Positions 26,502 to 34,787 of a stretch of 64,000 nt of DNA are shown in pieces (within the stretch, counting starts at the first letter, position 1; each line of letters starts with the position of its first letter). The position numbers and the translations under genes were made by a program. Where the stretch lies: positions 1 to 64,000 of the forward strand of contig CACYWW010000024.1 in NCBI GenBank assembly GCA_902778145.1. The letters are read 5' to 3'. Under the pieces are notes generated by a model, which searched no databases, was not told the origin of the DNA, and was given only the letters and a program-made list of their open reading frames with translations. The DNA is from an uncultured Ruminococcus sp. (GTDB taxonomy: Bacteria; Bacillota; Clostridia; Oscillospirales; CAG-272).

Positions 26502-28907
26502 ATGATAAAACCGAAAGCGATATTTTTAAAGGATAAAAGACTTGAGCCGAACGTATTCGCCGTGTTTTCAAAGACGGTCACGCTCAAAGGATGCGAGACC
26601 CGGATCAGGGTGAGTGCGTGCTCTTATTACAGACTGAGGATAAACGGCGAATTCGTCTGCCACGGCCCGGCGAGGGCGGGTCATTATCACGCCCGGGTCG
26701 ACGAATATGACGTCAGCGCTTCCGTTAAAAAGGGCGAGAACCTGTTTGAATTTCAGGTCGCCTCCTACGGCGGCGCCTTCGGCACGGTAAACGACGACAC
26801 GAACGAGGAAGGATTCTTATACGCCGAAATCATTGAGGACGGCGTGACTGTCGCCGGTACGGACGAAAGCTGGCAGGGCGCGATCGATACGCGGCGCGAC
26901 AGATACGCCCCGCGCCACAGCCATTGCAGGCAGGTCACGGAGGTCTGGCACCTCGACCGCGACGCCGCCTCTTCTCTTCTTCCCTGCGAGGTCGAGGAGG
27001 TCCCGGCGCCGACCCTTATCGAACGCGGCGTACCGTATCCGACTTTTGAAAAAATATCCGCCGGCACACTCGTAGACTTCGGTTCGCTCGAATATGACGC
27101 GGATAAGCCGGTGCCGCGGCTGTTTTATTACGACTGGAACGAGGAATACGCGAAATCGGGCGAGCGCCCGGGCGACGAGGATATGAAATACCGCCGCGCC
27201 GTGACGGAGCGCGCGGTGATGCGCAAAAACGGTCTCCGCTTCGGTGAAGGCGACGGCGCCGCGTACGCATTGTACGACATGCAGGATATGTACTGCGGCT
27301 TTATCGACTTCACGGTCACGTCGGGCGGGGCGTGCTGTGTTGATATCGTTTACTCCGACAGGCTCGAACCGGACGGAGACGTGAACGCTCAGATCGGCTA
27401 CAACACGGTGATACGCGTATACTGCCCCGCGGGCAGAACTCATTTCACATCGTTTGAGCCGTATGCGATGAGATATGTGAAAGCCGTCGTCCGCTGCGGC
27501 GCCGGGTTCGAGATAAACGGAATAGGCATAATAAGCTACGTCCCGGAGGACGTTCACGCCGGTACATTTCTTTCAAGCGACGAGGATCTGAACAGGATAT
27601 ACGAGGCGGCGAGGCGTACTCTTCTGCTGAACACGCTCGACATATTCATGGACTGCCCCGACCGCGAGCGCGGCGGCTGGCTCTGCGATTCGCTGTGGAC
27701 AGGGCGCGCTGCGGCGCTGATGCTCGGCGACCCGTCGGTCGAGCGTGCGATGATCGAGAATTTCATGTTCTACCCGGGTGAGGAGTGCTATCACGGATTT
27801 TTCCCGCAGTGCTACCCGGCGAAGGGTGATTTCAAAAACGGAGCGCTGACGACGTGGTCGTTCTGGTTCGTCGTCGAGATCGGCGAATACTATAAACGCA
27901 CGGGCGACCGCGAGCTTATCGACCGCTGCCGCCATCGTCTCGACGTATTTTTCGACGGCGTGCGCGAATGCTGCGGCGAGCACGGGCTTTTCGACTCGCA
28001 CGGCGCGGTGTTCGTAGACTGGTCGCTTTCAAACGAGCGCGAATACGTTTACCCGATATCCGCCGCCGCGAACGTCGAATACGCCTGTGCGCTCGAAACC
28101 TATGACATGCTTTACGGCGTGCCGGAGGCGAAGGCGCACGCGGAGCGGATCAGAAGGACTCTTCGGGAGGTCGCGCTCGACCGCGGCGGATACGATCCGC
28201 GGTATATCCTGCACGACAGCCTTGAATACAAGGACGAAAAGCTCAGAGGAAAGCCGTTTTACAGCGAATCCGCGCAGTATACGATGCTGTGGGGCGGACT
28301 TTTCACAAAGGAAGAATGCCCCGGGCTCATCGACGCGGCGGTCTATGAGCTCGGGCCGGCGCCGCGGAGAAAGCCGCCGAAGCTCGATATAGGCGCGGCG
28401 AACATGTTCATAGGGCTGTGCATAAGACTCGATATGCTGTCGCGCCTCGGCTATGTTGACGTGATGCTCGAGGAGATAAAATACCTATGCGGGATAATGC
28501 TGAAGAAAGGCCCCGGAACGCTGTGGGAGACGGTATCCGGTCAGTCGAGCCGGTGCCACGGCTTCATGTCGCATATAGGCGTGCTGCTCTCGCGCGACGT
28601 GCTCGGACTCGATATACCCGAGGCGTTTCCGGAAAAGCGCGTGCGCGTCGCCCCGCACCCCGGCGCCCTCTCGTCGGCGTCGGGCTCGGTGAACACGCCG
28701 GACGGGCTGATAAGCGTCAGCTGGAGCAATAACGGCAGGGGCTTCGAGCTGAGAGTCAACGCGCCGCGGTCATACCGTGTAGATCTGATACTTCCCGAAG
28801 AGGTACGGGGACATTCGTCTGTCACGGTAAACGGCGAGCCCGTGACCGGGCGTGAATTCGAATTTCACGGAATAAAAGCTCCTCTCACGGTCAAAACGCA
28901 AAAATAA
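26502..28907 (+). CDS. GH78-like alpha-L-rhamnosidase
   Basis: An 801-residue protein without a signal peptide. N-terminal beta-sandwich domains (YYRLRINGEFVCHGPAR, then a jelly-roll region) precede a six-hairpin barrel with the GH78 motif DCPDRERGGWLCD at about 384-396, including the conserved Asp and Arg-Glu-Arg, and a late LWETVSGQSS segment carrying a conserved Glu. A C-terminal beta domain ends the protein. Relatives release L-rhamnose from plant or bacterial glycans, and L-rhamnose isomerase is encoded 12 kb away. The start at 26502 is set by GGGAGG and by the promoter. Similarity is to the broad GH78/six-hairpin group, so substrate specificity is not certain. Confidence 0.82.
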   Translation: MIKPKAIFLKDKRLEPNVFAVFSKTVTLKGCETRIRVSACSYYRLRINGEFVCHGPARAGHYHARVDEYDVSASVKKGENLFEFQVASYGGAFGTVNDDTNEEGFLYAEIIEDGVTVAGTDESWQGAIDTRRDRYAPRHSHCRQVTEVWHLDRDAASSLLPCEVEEVPAPTLIERGVPYPTFEKISAGTLVDFGSLEYDADKPVPRLFYYDWNEEYAKSGERPGDEDMKYRRAVTERAVMRKNGLRFGEGDGAAYALYDMQDMYCGFIDFTVTSGGACCVDIVYSDRLEPDGDVNAQIGYNTVIRVYCPAGRTHFTSFEPYAMRYVKAVVRCGAGFEINGIGIISYVPEDVHAGTFLSSDEDLNRIYEAARRTLLLNTLDIFMDCPDRERGGWLCDSLWTGRAAALMLGDPSVERAMIENFMFYPGEECYHGFFPQCYPAKGDFKNGALTTWSFWFVVEIGEYYKRTGDRELIDRCRHRLDVFFDGVRECCGEHGLFDSHGAVFVDWSLSNEREYVYPISAAANVEYACALETYDMLYGVPEAKAHAERIRRTLREVALDRGGYDPRYILHDSLEYKDEKLRGKPFYSESAQYTMLWGGLFTKEECPGLIDAAVYELGPAPRRKPPKLDIGAANMFIGLCIRLDMLSRLGYVDVMLEEIKYLCGIMLKKGPGTLWETVSGQSSRCHGFMSHIGVLLSRDVLGLDIPEAFPEKRVRVAPHPGALSSASGSVNTPDGLISVSWSNNGRGFELRVNAPRSYRVDLILPEEVRGHSSVTVNGEPVTGREFEFHGIKAPLTVKTQK

Positions 28908-28912
28908 GACAA

Positions 28913-28936
28913 AGCCGGCGGGTCAGCCCGCCGGCT
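28913..28936. terminator. Bidirectional terminator
   Basis: A perfect ten-pair stem, AGCCGGCGGG with loop TCAG and its complement, lies between the convergent GH78-like and lipoprotein genes. The minus-strand side is followed by TTTGTCTTATTTTT. Confidence 0.8.
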
Positions 28937-28980
28937 CGCTTTATTCATCCGCGGTGATGGGAAACCGCGGAATCCGCCTG

Positions 28981-29934
28981 TCAGTCAAGAGGAATATAGC
29001 ACTCTGCTGAGTAAACAAGAGTCCATATTTTTTCGTCATTCTCCAATTCATTTGAGAGCTTGGAAACTTCCGCTTCGCATTTATAGCAAAGCTTTCCCTC
29101 AATATCCGCAATAATCTCACGCTCCAATATATTCAGTTTCAATTCCGGATATGTTTCCTTTATCTCTTTTTTTACTTCACTGAATATGTTTGAGCTGATT
29201 ATATCGTCCATTTTTTTAACATCGATCTCAGGGATATCATTATCACCGATCGACTTGTATAACAGGGTATTGAAAGTTCTGATGTTAAAAGGATATCTGC
29301 CTTTATATCCGTCAACCTTTATACTGAAGTTGTCTTTCACCGCATATTCGCCATGATAGCCGGCGTCGAAGTTGAGTTCGTAATAGTTGAGTCTTCCTTT
29401 TGTGTCGTGAACGGGAACACAGCTGATCGAGTATCCTTCAACAGACAACTGCAGAACGTTGACGGCAAAGTCCTTGGCTATTTCAACGGCGGCTTCCTCT
29501 GTAACAGCTTCGGCTCCGTCCGGTATTTCAATATCCTTTTGTGGATACGTATTCAAATCTGGGTCATTAAGAAGGATGCACTTTCCATTATCATCAACAA
29601 TAGCAACCATATTCTTATTTTCTTTTACCGGTCCGTTATAAACATTAACGCGTCTTGTATTATACCCATCGAGATTGAATGTGCTGACATACTTCCATGG
29701 TCCCTCGTATCCGTAAAAATCCTTGTCGATCACATCAGGGATCTTGTCGTCCTTTAAAGGACGGTCGAATATTAGCTCAGAAGACGGACCTGTAATGAAT
29801 ATTACTTTGTCAGAAGCTTTGTTGATTTGCCCGAATGATCCGACAAACATTGTCATCGGTCCTCTATTTGATACGCATCCGGCTATTAAAGCTGTGATAA
29901 TCACCAGTAGAACTGCGATTAATGCTTTTTTCAT
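28981..29934 (-). CDS. Lipoprotein of unknown function
   Basis: A 317-residue protein with a lipoprotein signal: MKKALIAVLLVIITALIAGC, with Cys20 as the lipidation site. The mature part has no domain I recognise; it is Lys/Asp/Glu-rich with alternating beta and helix patterns. Base composition is visibly more AT-rich than the flanking operons, suggesting different ancestry. The ribosome binding site is unusual: a run of eight G residues (29941-29948, plus-strand C) lies six bases upstream of the ATG. It follows the lectin/caspase-like gene by 15 bases and probably shares its transcript. Confidence 0.75.
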   Translation of the reverse strand: MKKALIAVLLVIITALIAGCVSNRGPMTMFVGSFGQINKASDKVIFITGPSSELIFDRPLKDDKIPDVIDKDFYGYEGPWKYVSTFNLDGYNTRRVNVYNGPVKENKNMVAIVDDNGKCILLNDPDLNTYPQKDIEIPDGAEAVTEEAAVEIAKDFAVNVLQLSVEGYSISCVPVHDTKGRLNYYELNFDAGYHGEYAVKDNFSIKVDGYKGRYPFNIRTFNTLLYKSIGDNDIPEIDVKKMDDIISSNIFSEVKKEIKETYPELKLNILEREIIADIEGKLCYKCEAEVSKLSNELENDEKIWTLVYSAECYIPLD

Positions 29935-29949
29935 TGTTTTCCCCCCCCT

Positions 29950-30666
29950 TTAATTAAGAGTATATGTACCGTCACCATATAGATTATAACAGTTATCGTT
30001 TTGGAAAGCTATCAGAGACGCATTGTATGCCGCATTGTCTGCAGTTTGTCCGTTCAGAAGATACATAAAGAAGTTTTGTAAAAACGCATCCTCCTGATTT
30101 GACGTATATGCACCTTTCAAACCCACTACACAGCCTACACCTTTATCATGCAGGGCCTTGGCAACGTTGTGCGGCAAAGGCTCACTTGCATATGCAACTA
30201 AAGCCGAACGGTCTGAAACTATAACCGCAAGGTTTACGTTTGAAAATGAACCCGACGGCATATTATTTATTATAATATCGTTCGATCCCGGTGTATATCC
30301 GCCGCTGTGGCTTATGATCTTCTTGTTTCCCTGCGTATCGGTATATAAATACGAGTAACTCGTATATCCTCCTTCGATCAAACCGTTTCCGTTTGCTCTG
30401 ACGGCGAATATATCTGACTCCTGCATCATACCGATCATATCAGACGGATCAAACGATGAATATACCCGGTTGACGTTTCTGTACCCGTCGCCTTTCAAAG
30501 ATCCCATAACGTTATTGAGCGCGGTTTTACTGTTTGTGCCGTTGACTCCCAAAAGTGAAATCCTCGTATCGTCTACTCTTTCAAGTACCCATTCGTCGTT
30601 ATATGACGTATTATTGTTGTACGCTCTCTGATACAAGCGCGTATGCGCGTTGTTCAGATCCATCAC
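29950..30666 (-). CDS. Lectin/caspase-like protein fragment, probably 5'-truncated
   Basis: The ATG-initiated frame gives 238 residues, but the same frame is open upstream to 30885 and that stretch is clearly coding-like (QEWRVIYTANGSYKIKARSS), completing a RICIN-type lectin module that has no start codon. The C-terminal part (DIFAVRANGNG, then AVIVSDRSALVAYASEPL, GVGCVVGLKG) resembles caspase-fold surface proteins, in which the equivalent positions usually read R-x-H-G and an S-A-C motif. Here Asn and Asp replace the expected His and Cys, so protease activity is unlikely. A promoter-like motif at 30841-30877 sits directly upstream, so the signal peptide region appears to be deleted. Pseudogene status is likely but not certain. 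Confidence 0.55.
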   Translation of the reverse strand: MMDLNNAHTRLYQRAYNNNTSYNDEWVLERVDDTRISLLGVNGTNSKTALNNVMGSLKGDGYRNVNRVYSSFDPSDMIGMMQESDIFAVRANGNGLIEGGYTSYSYLYTDTQGNKKIISHSGGYTPGSNDIIINNMPSGSFSNVNLAVIVSDRSALVAYASEPLPHNVAKALHDKGVGCVVGLKGAYTSNQEDAFLQNFFMYLLNGQTADNAAYNASLIAFQNDNCYNLYGDGTYTLN

Positions 30667-30840
30667 AAGATCGCTTGACGTATACTGCTCAGACGAGCGC
30701 GCTTTGATCTTGTAAGAGCCGTTGGCGGTGTATATGACCCTCCATTCCTGTCTCGCCTTTGCGGCGCTGCTTGAGGCGCGGGCGGTCAGGATCAGTTTCG
30801 TGTTGCTGCTGCTCTCATATATGATCTGTTTCCTTACACA

Positions 30841-30877
30841 CTCACTTATAAAACGTTCAAAAAACGCTTTTGTGACA
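30841..30877 (-). promoter_or_regulatory. ECF-type promoter motif, copy 2
   Basis: Read on the minus strand, TGTCACAAAA, 12 bases, then CGTTTTATAAGTGAG. The copy upstream of the ECF sigma gene at 32164-32200 has identical ends and identical overall length (37 bases). It faces the lectin/caspase-like gene and the lipoprotein gene. Confidence 0.6.
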
Positions 30878-30902
30878 GGACAGGATCATAATTTACAGAA
30901 TT

Positions 30903-31595
30903 TTAATAATTGTTCGTCTCGACCGGCGCGACGCTTTCGGCTGTCGCTATCATTTCCTCCCCGCTTATATACGCGGGTACGGACAGGTACATCAGATACC
31001 CGTCCCGGTACCAGATCACCGTGCGCGAGCTGCCGCTCAGCGTCACCGCCTTGTATTTGCCGCCTATGGTCAGATATTCAAGTTCCGAGCCTTCGCAGTT
31101 GACCATGAATGACGATCCGTTCGTTCCCTGATCGTATACGATCCTGTCGCCCGCCGCGTTCGACCAGCAGGCGGAGGTGCCGGCGTCGTCGTATTTGACC
31201 AGCGACTCCGTGAAGCCCGCGGGTAAGGACTGCGGCAGATAGCTTTGCTCGGCCTTCATTCTGATCGGTCCGTCCGGCTCGAAATACACGTCGGAGCTTT
31301 CGCCTCCGCGCAGATTTACGATAAACCCGGCTATTTTTTCTCTAATCTCTCCGCTTGCGGCGACTGCGGCTGTCAGCGCGACTGCCGCCGCGGCGGCCGC
31401 GGCGAATATTTTCAGCGCCTTTCCCGTGCGTCCTTTGCCGGCCGTTTTACCGCGGGATAAGATCCTGTTCATCTTGCGCGCCGTCTTCTCCGTTATATCC
31501 GGCGTATCGCCGTCCGGCACGCCGGACGCGTCCGCCTCGCACCTGTAAAGCGCCCGGAGCAGCGCTTCTTTACCAGTCTGTTTTATAAAGATCAC
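30903..31595 (-). CDS. DUF4367-like membrane-anchored anti-sigma partner
   Basis: A 230-residue protein with a cytoplasmic N-terminus of about 60 residues, one membrane helix at about 62-82 (KIFAAAAAAAVALTAAVAA), and an extracytoplasmic domain ending in the pattern of DUF4367 proteins: VIWYRDGYLMYLSVPAYISGEE followed by MIATAESV. Its ATG overlaps the stop of the ECF sigma gene (ATGA), the usual arrangement for a sigma/anti-sigma pair. The anti-sigma role is inferred; the DUF4367 domain itself is uncharacterised. Confidence 0.75.
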   Translation of the reverse strand: MIFIKQTGKEALLRALYRCEADASGVPDGDTPDITEKTARKMNRILSRGKTAGKGRTGKALKIFAAAAAAAVALTAAVAASGEIREKIAGFIVNLRGGESSDVYFEPDGPIRMKAEQSYLPQSLPAGFTESLVKYDDAGTSACWSNAAGDRIVYDQGTNGSSFMVNCEGSELEYLTIGGKYKAVTLSGSSRTVIWYRDGYLMYLSVPAYISGEEMIATAESVAPVETNNY

Positions 31596-32119
31596 TCTCC
31601 TTTCATGATCCCGCGCAGCTTTTTCAAAGCCCGCGACATGATCTGTCTCGCGTTTGCCTCGCTTACGCCAAGCTGTAAGGCGACGGCGCCGTACGAAAGC
31701 TCCGCTTCGAACCTCGCGTAAATCACGTACCTCTCTCTTTCGTCAAGCTGTGCGACGGCTTTATAAAGCGTATCCGCGTCGTATCCTCCGGCGAGATCGA
31801 GCTCGTACGCCTTCGCCGCCTCAAACTGCTTTTCCGCGGCTTTTTTCTCTCTTTTTATTTTTCTCAGCTTATCGTATGACACGTGCTTCGCGGTCTGAAT
31901 CAGATATCCCTTCCGCTCGTCCGGGTCAAGCTCCCGCAGTCTTTCGAGAAGCGGGATGATCTTTACGAAAGTATCCTGTAAAACGTCCTCGGCGCTCTGA
32001 CGGTCGTTCAGCAGCTGATCTGCCGTATACAGCACCGCGGCGCCGTACAGCTCATAAAGCTTTGCAAGAAACGTCTTATTATCTTCTCCGCTGACCGCGG
32101 ATAACGGCAGCTCAAGCAT
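31592..32119 (-). CDS. ECF RNA polymerase sigma factor
   Basis: A 175-residue sigma-70 family protein. Region 2 spans about residues 14-80 (LYTADQLLNDRQSAEDVLQD, FVKIIPLLERL, GYLIQTAKHVSYDKLRKIKR), a linker rich in Ala, Lys and Glu follows, and region 4 (about 120-170) contains LDERERYVIYARFEAELSYG and the helix-turn-helix AVALQLGVSEANARQIMSRA. GGAGAAAAG precedes the ATG. An ECF-type promoter motif at 32164-32200 suggests autoregulation, and the same motif upstream of 29950-30666 suggests a local regulon. Confidence 0.92.
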   Translation of the reverse strand: MLELPLSAVSGEDNKTFLAKLYELYGAAVLYTADQLLNDRQSAEDVLQDTFVKIIPLLERLRELDPDERKGYLIQTAKHVSYDKLRKIKREKKAAEKQFEAAKAYELDLAGGYDADTLYKAVAQLDERERYVIYARFEAELSYGAVALQLGVSEANARQIMSRALKKLRGIMKGE

Positions 32120-32163
32120 CTTTTCTCCTTTCCGGGGCGGCGTGCGTCCGCTTTTTTTGAGCG

Positions 32164-32200
32164 CTCACTTAATAAACGCGAAAATCTGCGTTTTGTGACA
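32164..32200 (-). promoter_or_regulatory. ECF-type promoter motif, copy 1 (autoregulatory)
   Basis: On the minus strand: TGTCACAAAA, 12 bases, CGTTTATTAAGTGAG, ending 45 bases before the sigma factor ATG. It matches the copy at 30841-30877 in both boxes and in spacing. Confidence 0.62.
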
Positions 32201-32231
32201 AAAATTTCTGACAGTTTTCAAAAACGTAACA

Positions 32232-32253
32232 AAAGCCCGCGAAAACGGGCTTT
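32232..32253 (-). terminator. Terminator of the 32272-32706 gene
   Basis: AAAGCCCG / CGGGCTTT stem with a six-base loop, followed on the minus strand by TTTTGTTACGTTTTT. Confidence 0.72.
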
Positions 32254-32271
32254 ATACGTTATTCCTGCGGC

Positions 32272-32706
32272 TTATTTTTTAAACATCGGGGTGTATTCCT
32301 TATCGTCGGTTTTATGACCGCGGCGCACCGCCCTGACAATGAGGACGACAGCCGCCGTCACGGCGTAGATGAACGCCGCGCCCGCGAGAAGATACACGAG
32401 CCGCGTGACGTTGGTGATCTGCCCCGTTACGATCCTGAACAGTAAAAACAGTGCGAGCATCGTCGAAAGGAAATGCAGAAGCACGCGTATCGGAAGCGAC
32501 AGCTGCCTGACCGAAAGTATATCCTGCGCCAAAGCCATAACGATCGAGAAGCCGAGAAGAACGATCTCGATATCGAACATCAGAAAATGGCCCTGCGATC
32601 CGTCCTTTGCCGAGAGCTGGAACATGGCGGTTATGAAAAGCTGCGCCGCCGTGAAATATATGCAGGCGCGTACGAGGCGCTTTCCCGCCCATTGAAGAAA
32701 TTTCAT
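32272..32706 (-). CDS. Four-helix membrane protein, DUF3021-like
   Basis: A 144-residue protein with four membrane helices separated by short loops and a charged tail (RRGHKTDDKEYTPMFKK). The pattern, with helix three entered through LSLPIRVLLHFLST, resembles DUF3021 proteins of Firmicutes, whose function is unknown. The ATG at 32706 follows AGAGGT; twelve more codons are open upstream but lack a good start context. It stands alone between two terminators. Confidence 0.6.
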   Translation of the reverse strand: MKFLQWAGKRLVRACIYFTAAQLFITAMFQLSAKDGSQGHFLMFDIEIVLLGFSIVMALAQDILSVRQLSLPIRVLLHFLSTMLALFLLFRIVTGQITNVTRLVYLLAGAAFIYAVTAAVVLIVRAVRRGHKTDDKEYTPMFKK

Positions 32707-32771
32707 TTCATACCTCTTTGCTTTATGGCATGATTGTATCACATTATTGTGAATAAATCAACCGGGGGCAA

Positions 32772-32798
32772 AAAGCCGCCGGAAAAACCGGCGGCTTT
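32772..32798 (-). terminator. Terminator of the DUF6935 gene
   Basis: An eleven-pair stem (AAAGCCGCCGG and complement) with a five-base loop, followed on the minus strand by TTTTTGCCC. It lies 13 bases after the stop of the gene it ends. Confidence 0.8.
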
Positions 32799-32810
32799 GA
32801 TGTTATCTCA

Positions 32811-33386
32811 TCACGCCCACTTATCCTGGGATTTGGGGAGTCTGATGCCCGCAAGCAGGAACTGGTGCTGATTGACGAACCACTCGCCTGTTGACGGTTT
32901 CTTGCGCAGAGTTACCTGGCGCGGAGAATCGGAACCGCCGCACTGGATCCACAGTCTCGCATACGTCGTATTGTCAAAGCTGTTCGACTGCTCTATTACC
33001 TTGACCTGCAGAGGTCTTGAGGGGGTGTAATCGTTATCCGGCTTTGCGCCTACGAAATACGATCTTACGACGTAATCGTGCTCGTCGGCAAAGCGGTCGC
33101 GGATGAACTCCTTGTCTATGTTGCTGAGCGGATCGGGACCTCTCAGGTCGTTGAGCATCGCGAAGCACTCTTCCTGATTTTTCGTATATCTGCAGAGCGC
33201 AAGAACGGTCATGGCGGCAACTTCCCTCGGATCCTGTCTGTTGAACGGCGGGAGCGCGGTCAGATCCGTGGGATCACCGGTGACCGTCGTGAACGTGATC
33301 GTCTTTGTGTTCAGAGCTGTCACGGCTTTCTTTTCCGCGGTCTTGAAAAGACTTTTAACGCGTTCAAATAAACTGGATAGTATCAT
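32811..33386 (-). CDS. DUF6935 domain protein
   Basis: A 191-residue soluble protein. The pattern FTTVTGDPTDLTALPPFN, AAMTVLALCRY, FAMLNDLRGPDPLS, YTPSRPLQVKV, SDSPRQVTLRKK and a closing DKWA fits the DUF6935 family of Clostridia, for which no function is known. The ATG at 33386 has GGAGGG upstream. Its promoter (33419-33447) is divergent from that of rarA, and a terminator follows, so it is monocistronic. Confidence 0.75.
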   Translation of the reverse strand: MILSSLFERVKSLFKTAEKKAVTALNTKTITFTTVTGDPTDLTALPPFNRQDPREVAAMTVLALCRYTKNQEECFAMLNDLRGPDPLSNIDKEFIRDRFADEHDYVVRSYFVGAKPDNDYTPSRPLQVKVIEQSNSFDNTTYARLWIQCGGSDSPRQVTLRKKPSTGEWFVNQHQFLLAGIRLPKSQDKWA

Positions 33387-33418
33387 ATTACCCTCCTGTA
33401 AAACGTTATTCTGTATGT

Positions 33419-33447
33419 ATTTTATCACAGATTTTCGCGATTGTCAA
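33419..33447 (-). promoter_or_regulatory. SigA-type promoter of the DUF6935 gene
   Basis: On the minus strand TTGACA, 17 bases, TAAAAT. It is back-to-back with the rarA promoter. Confidence 0.75.
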
Positions 33448-33464
33448 TAGTTTACAAAAGCAGA

Positions 33465-33493
33465 TTGAAAAATAACGGCGGCTGTGTTATAAT
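33465..33493 (+). promoter_or_regulatory. SigA-type promoter of rarA
   Basis: TTGAAA at 33465-33470, 17 bases, TATAAT at 33488-33493. It places the start of rarA at 33519 rather than at an upstream ATG. Confidence 0.75.
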
Positions 33494-33518
33494 GAAGAAA
33501 AAAATCAGGGAGAAAAAT

Positions 33519-34787
33519 ATGTTCGTTCGTCCTCTGGCAGACAGGATGAGACCGCGGTCGTTTGACGACATTGCCGGTCAGTCGCATTTGTTTTCCGAAA
33601 ACGGCTCGCTCCGAAGGATGATATCGGGCGGGCATATCACCAATATGATATTCTACGGCCCGCCCGGCACCGGCAAGACCACCGCCGCCAACATCATAGC
33701 GGCTCAGGCGGATATGACGATGTACAAGCTGAACGCGACGACGGCGTCGCTGTCCGACGTCAAGGACGTCATATCGCAGACGGATACCGTCATAGGCTCG
33801 GGCGGTATACTGCTTTACTTAGACGAGATACAGTATTTCAACAAAAAACAGCAGCAGTCGCTGCTCGAATATATAGAGGACGGCAGGATAACGCTCATAA
33901 CGTCGACGACGGAAAATCCGTTTTTCTACGTTTACCCGGCTATAATCTCGCGTTCCGCCGTGTTCGAGTTCAAGCCGGTGGAGCCGGCTGACTGCGTGCC
34001 CGTGCTCAGACGCGCGCTCGGCATGCTGAATGAGGAGAACAAAACGGAATGCGTCTGCGACGACAGCACGCTTGAATACGTCGCGCGTCTGTGCGGCGGC
34101 GACGTGCGGCGGAGCATAGGTCTGCTCGAGCACGTTTACTACGCCGCGGACAGCAAAATCGACCGCGAGCTTACGGACAGATTCGTCCCGGACGCGATGA
34201 AAGGCACCGGAACCTTCCAGCGCGACGGCGACGGTCATTACGATCTTTTGTCGGCGTTCCAGAAGTCGATCAGAGGCTCCGATCCCGACGCGTCGGTGTT
34301 TTATCTTGCAAAGCTTCTGTCAGCGGGCGAGCTTTTGTCTGTCTGCCGCAGACTTCAGGTGATAGCGAGCGAGGATATAGGGCTCGCGTACCCGATGGCG
34401 GCGGTCATCACGCGCGCCTGCTGCGAGAGCGCGAAGGAGCTGGGGCTGCCCGAGGCGAGCATACCGCTGACGAACGCCGTGATAACGCTCGCCACCGCGC
34501 CGAAATCCGCGCAGGGTATATTCGCGTACGAAAAAGCGGAGGCGGATATCGCGGCGGGTCTCGGCAAAAACGTACCCGATCATCTGCGCGACAGCCATTA
34601 CCAGGGCGCCGCAAAGCTCGGGCGCGGCGTAGAGTACAAATACCCGCACGGCTATGAAAACGACTGGTGCGAACAGCAGTACCTGCCGGACGATATAAAG
34701 GATAAAAAATATTACGAATACGGCAATAACAAAACCGAACAGACCGCAAAAGCGTATTGGGATAAGATAAAGGGCAAGACTCAATGA
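33519..34787 (+). CDS. rarA: Replication-associated recombination protein A (RarA/MgsA)
   Basis: A 422-residue AAA+ ATPase of the RarA/MgsA/WRNIP1 family. It starts MFVRPLADRMRPRSFDDIAG, has Walker A GPPGTGKTT at about 47-55, Walker B LYLDEIQ at about 100-106, sensor 1 ITSTTENPFF, and the C-terminal tetramerisation region (FQKSIRGSDPDASVFYLAKL, RLQVIASEDIGLAYP, then YKYPHGYENDW). RarA acts at stalled replication forks. CAGGGAGAAA precedes the ATG. The last four bases overlap the start of the transposase gene, which is unusual for a housekeeping gene. Confidence 0.93.
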   Translation: MFVRPLADRMRPRSFDDIAGQSHLFSENGSLRRMISGGHITNMIFYGPPGTGKTTAANIIAAQADMTMYKLNATTASLSDVKDVISQTDTVIGSGGILLYLDEIQYFNKKQQQSLLEYIEDGRITLITSTTENPFFYVYPAIISRSAVFEFKPVEPADCVPVLRRALGMLNEENKTECVCDDSTLEYVARLCGGDVRRSIGLLEHVYYAADSKIDRELTDRFVPDAMKGTGTFQRDGDGHYDLLSAFQKSIRGSDPDASVFYLAKLLSAGELLSVCRRLQVIASEDIGLAYPMAAVITRACCESAKELGLPEASIPLTNAVITLATAPKSAQGIFAYEKAEADIAAGLGKNVPDHLRDSHYQGAAKLGRGVEYKYPHGYENDWCEQQYLPDDIKDKKYYEYGNNKTEQTAKAYWDKIKGKTQ

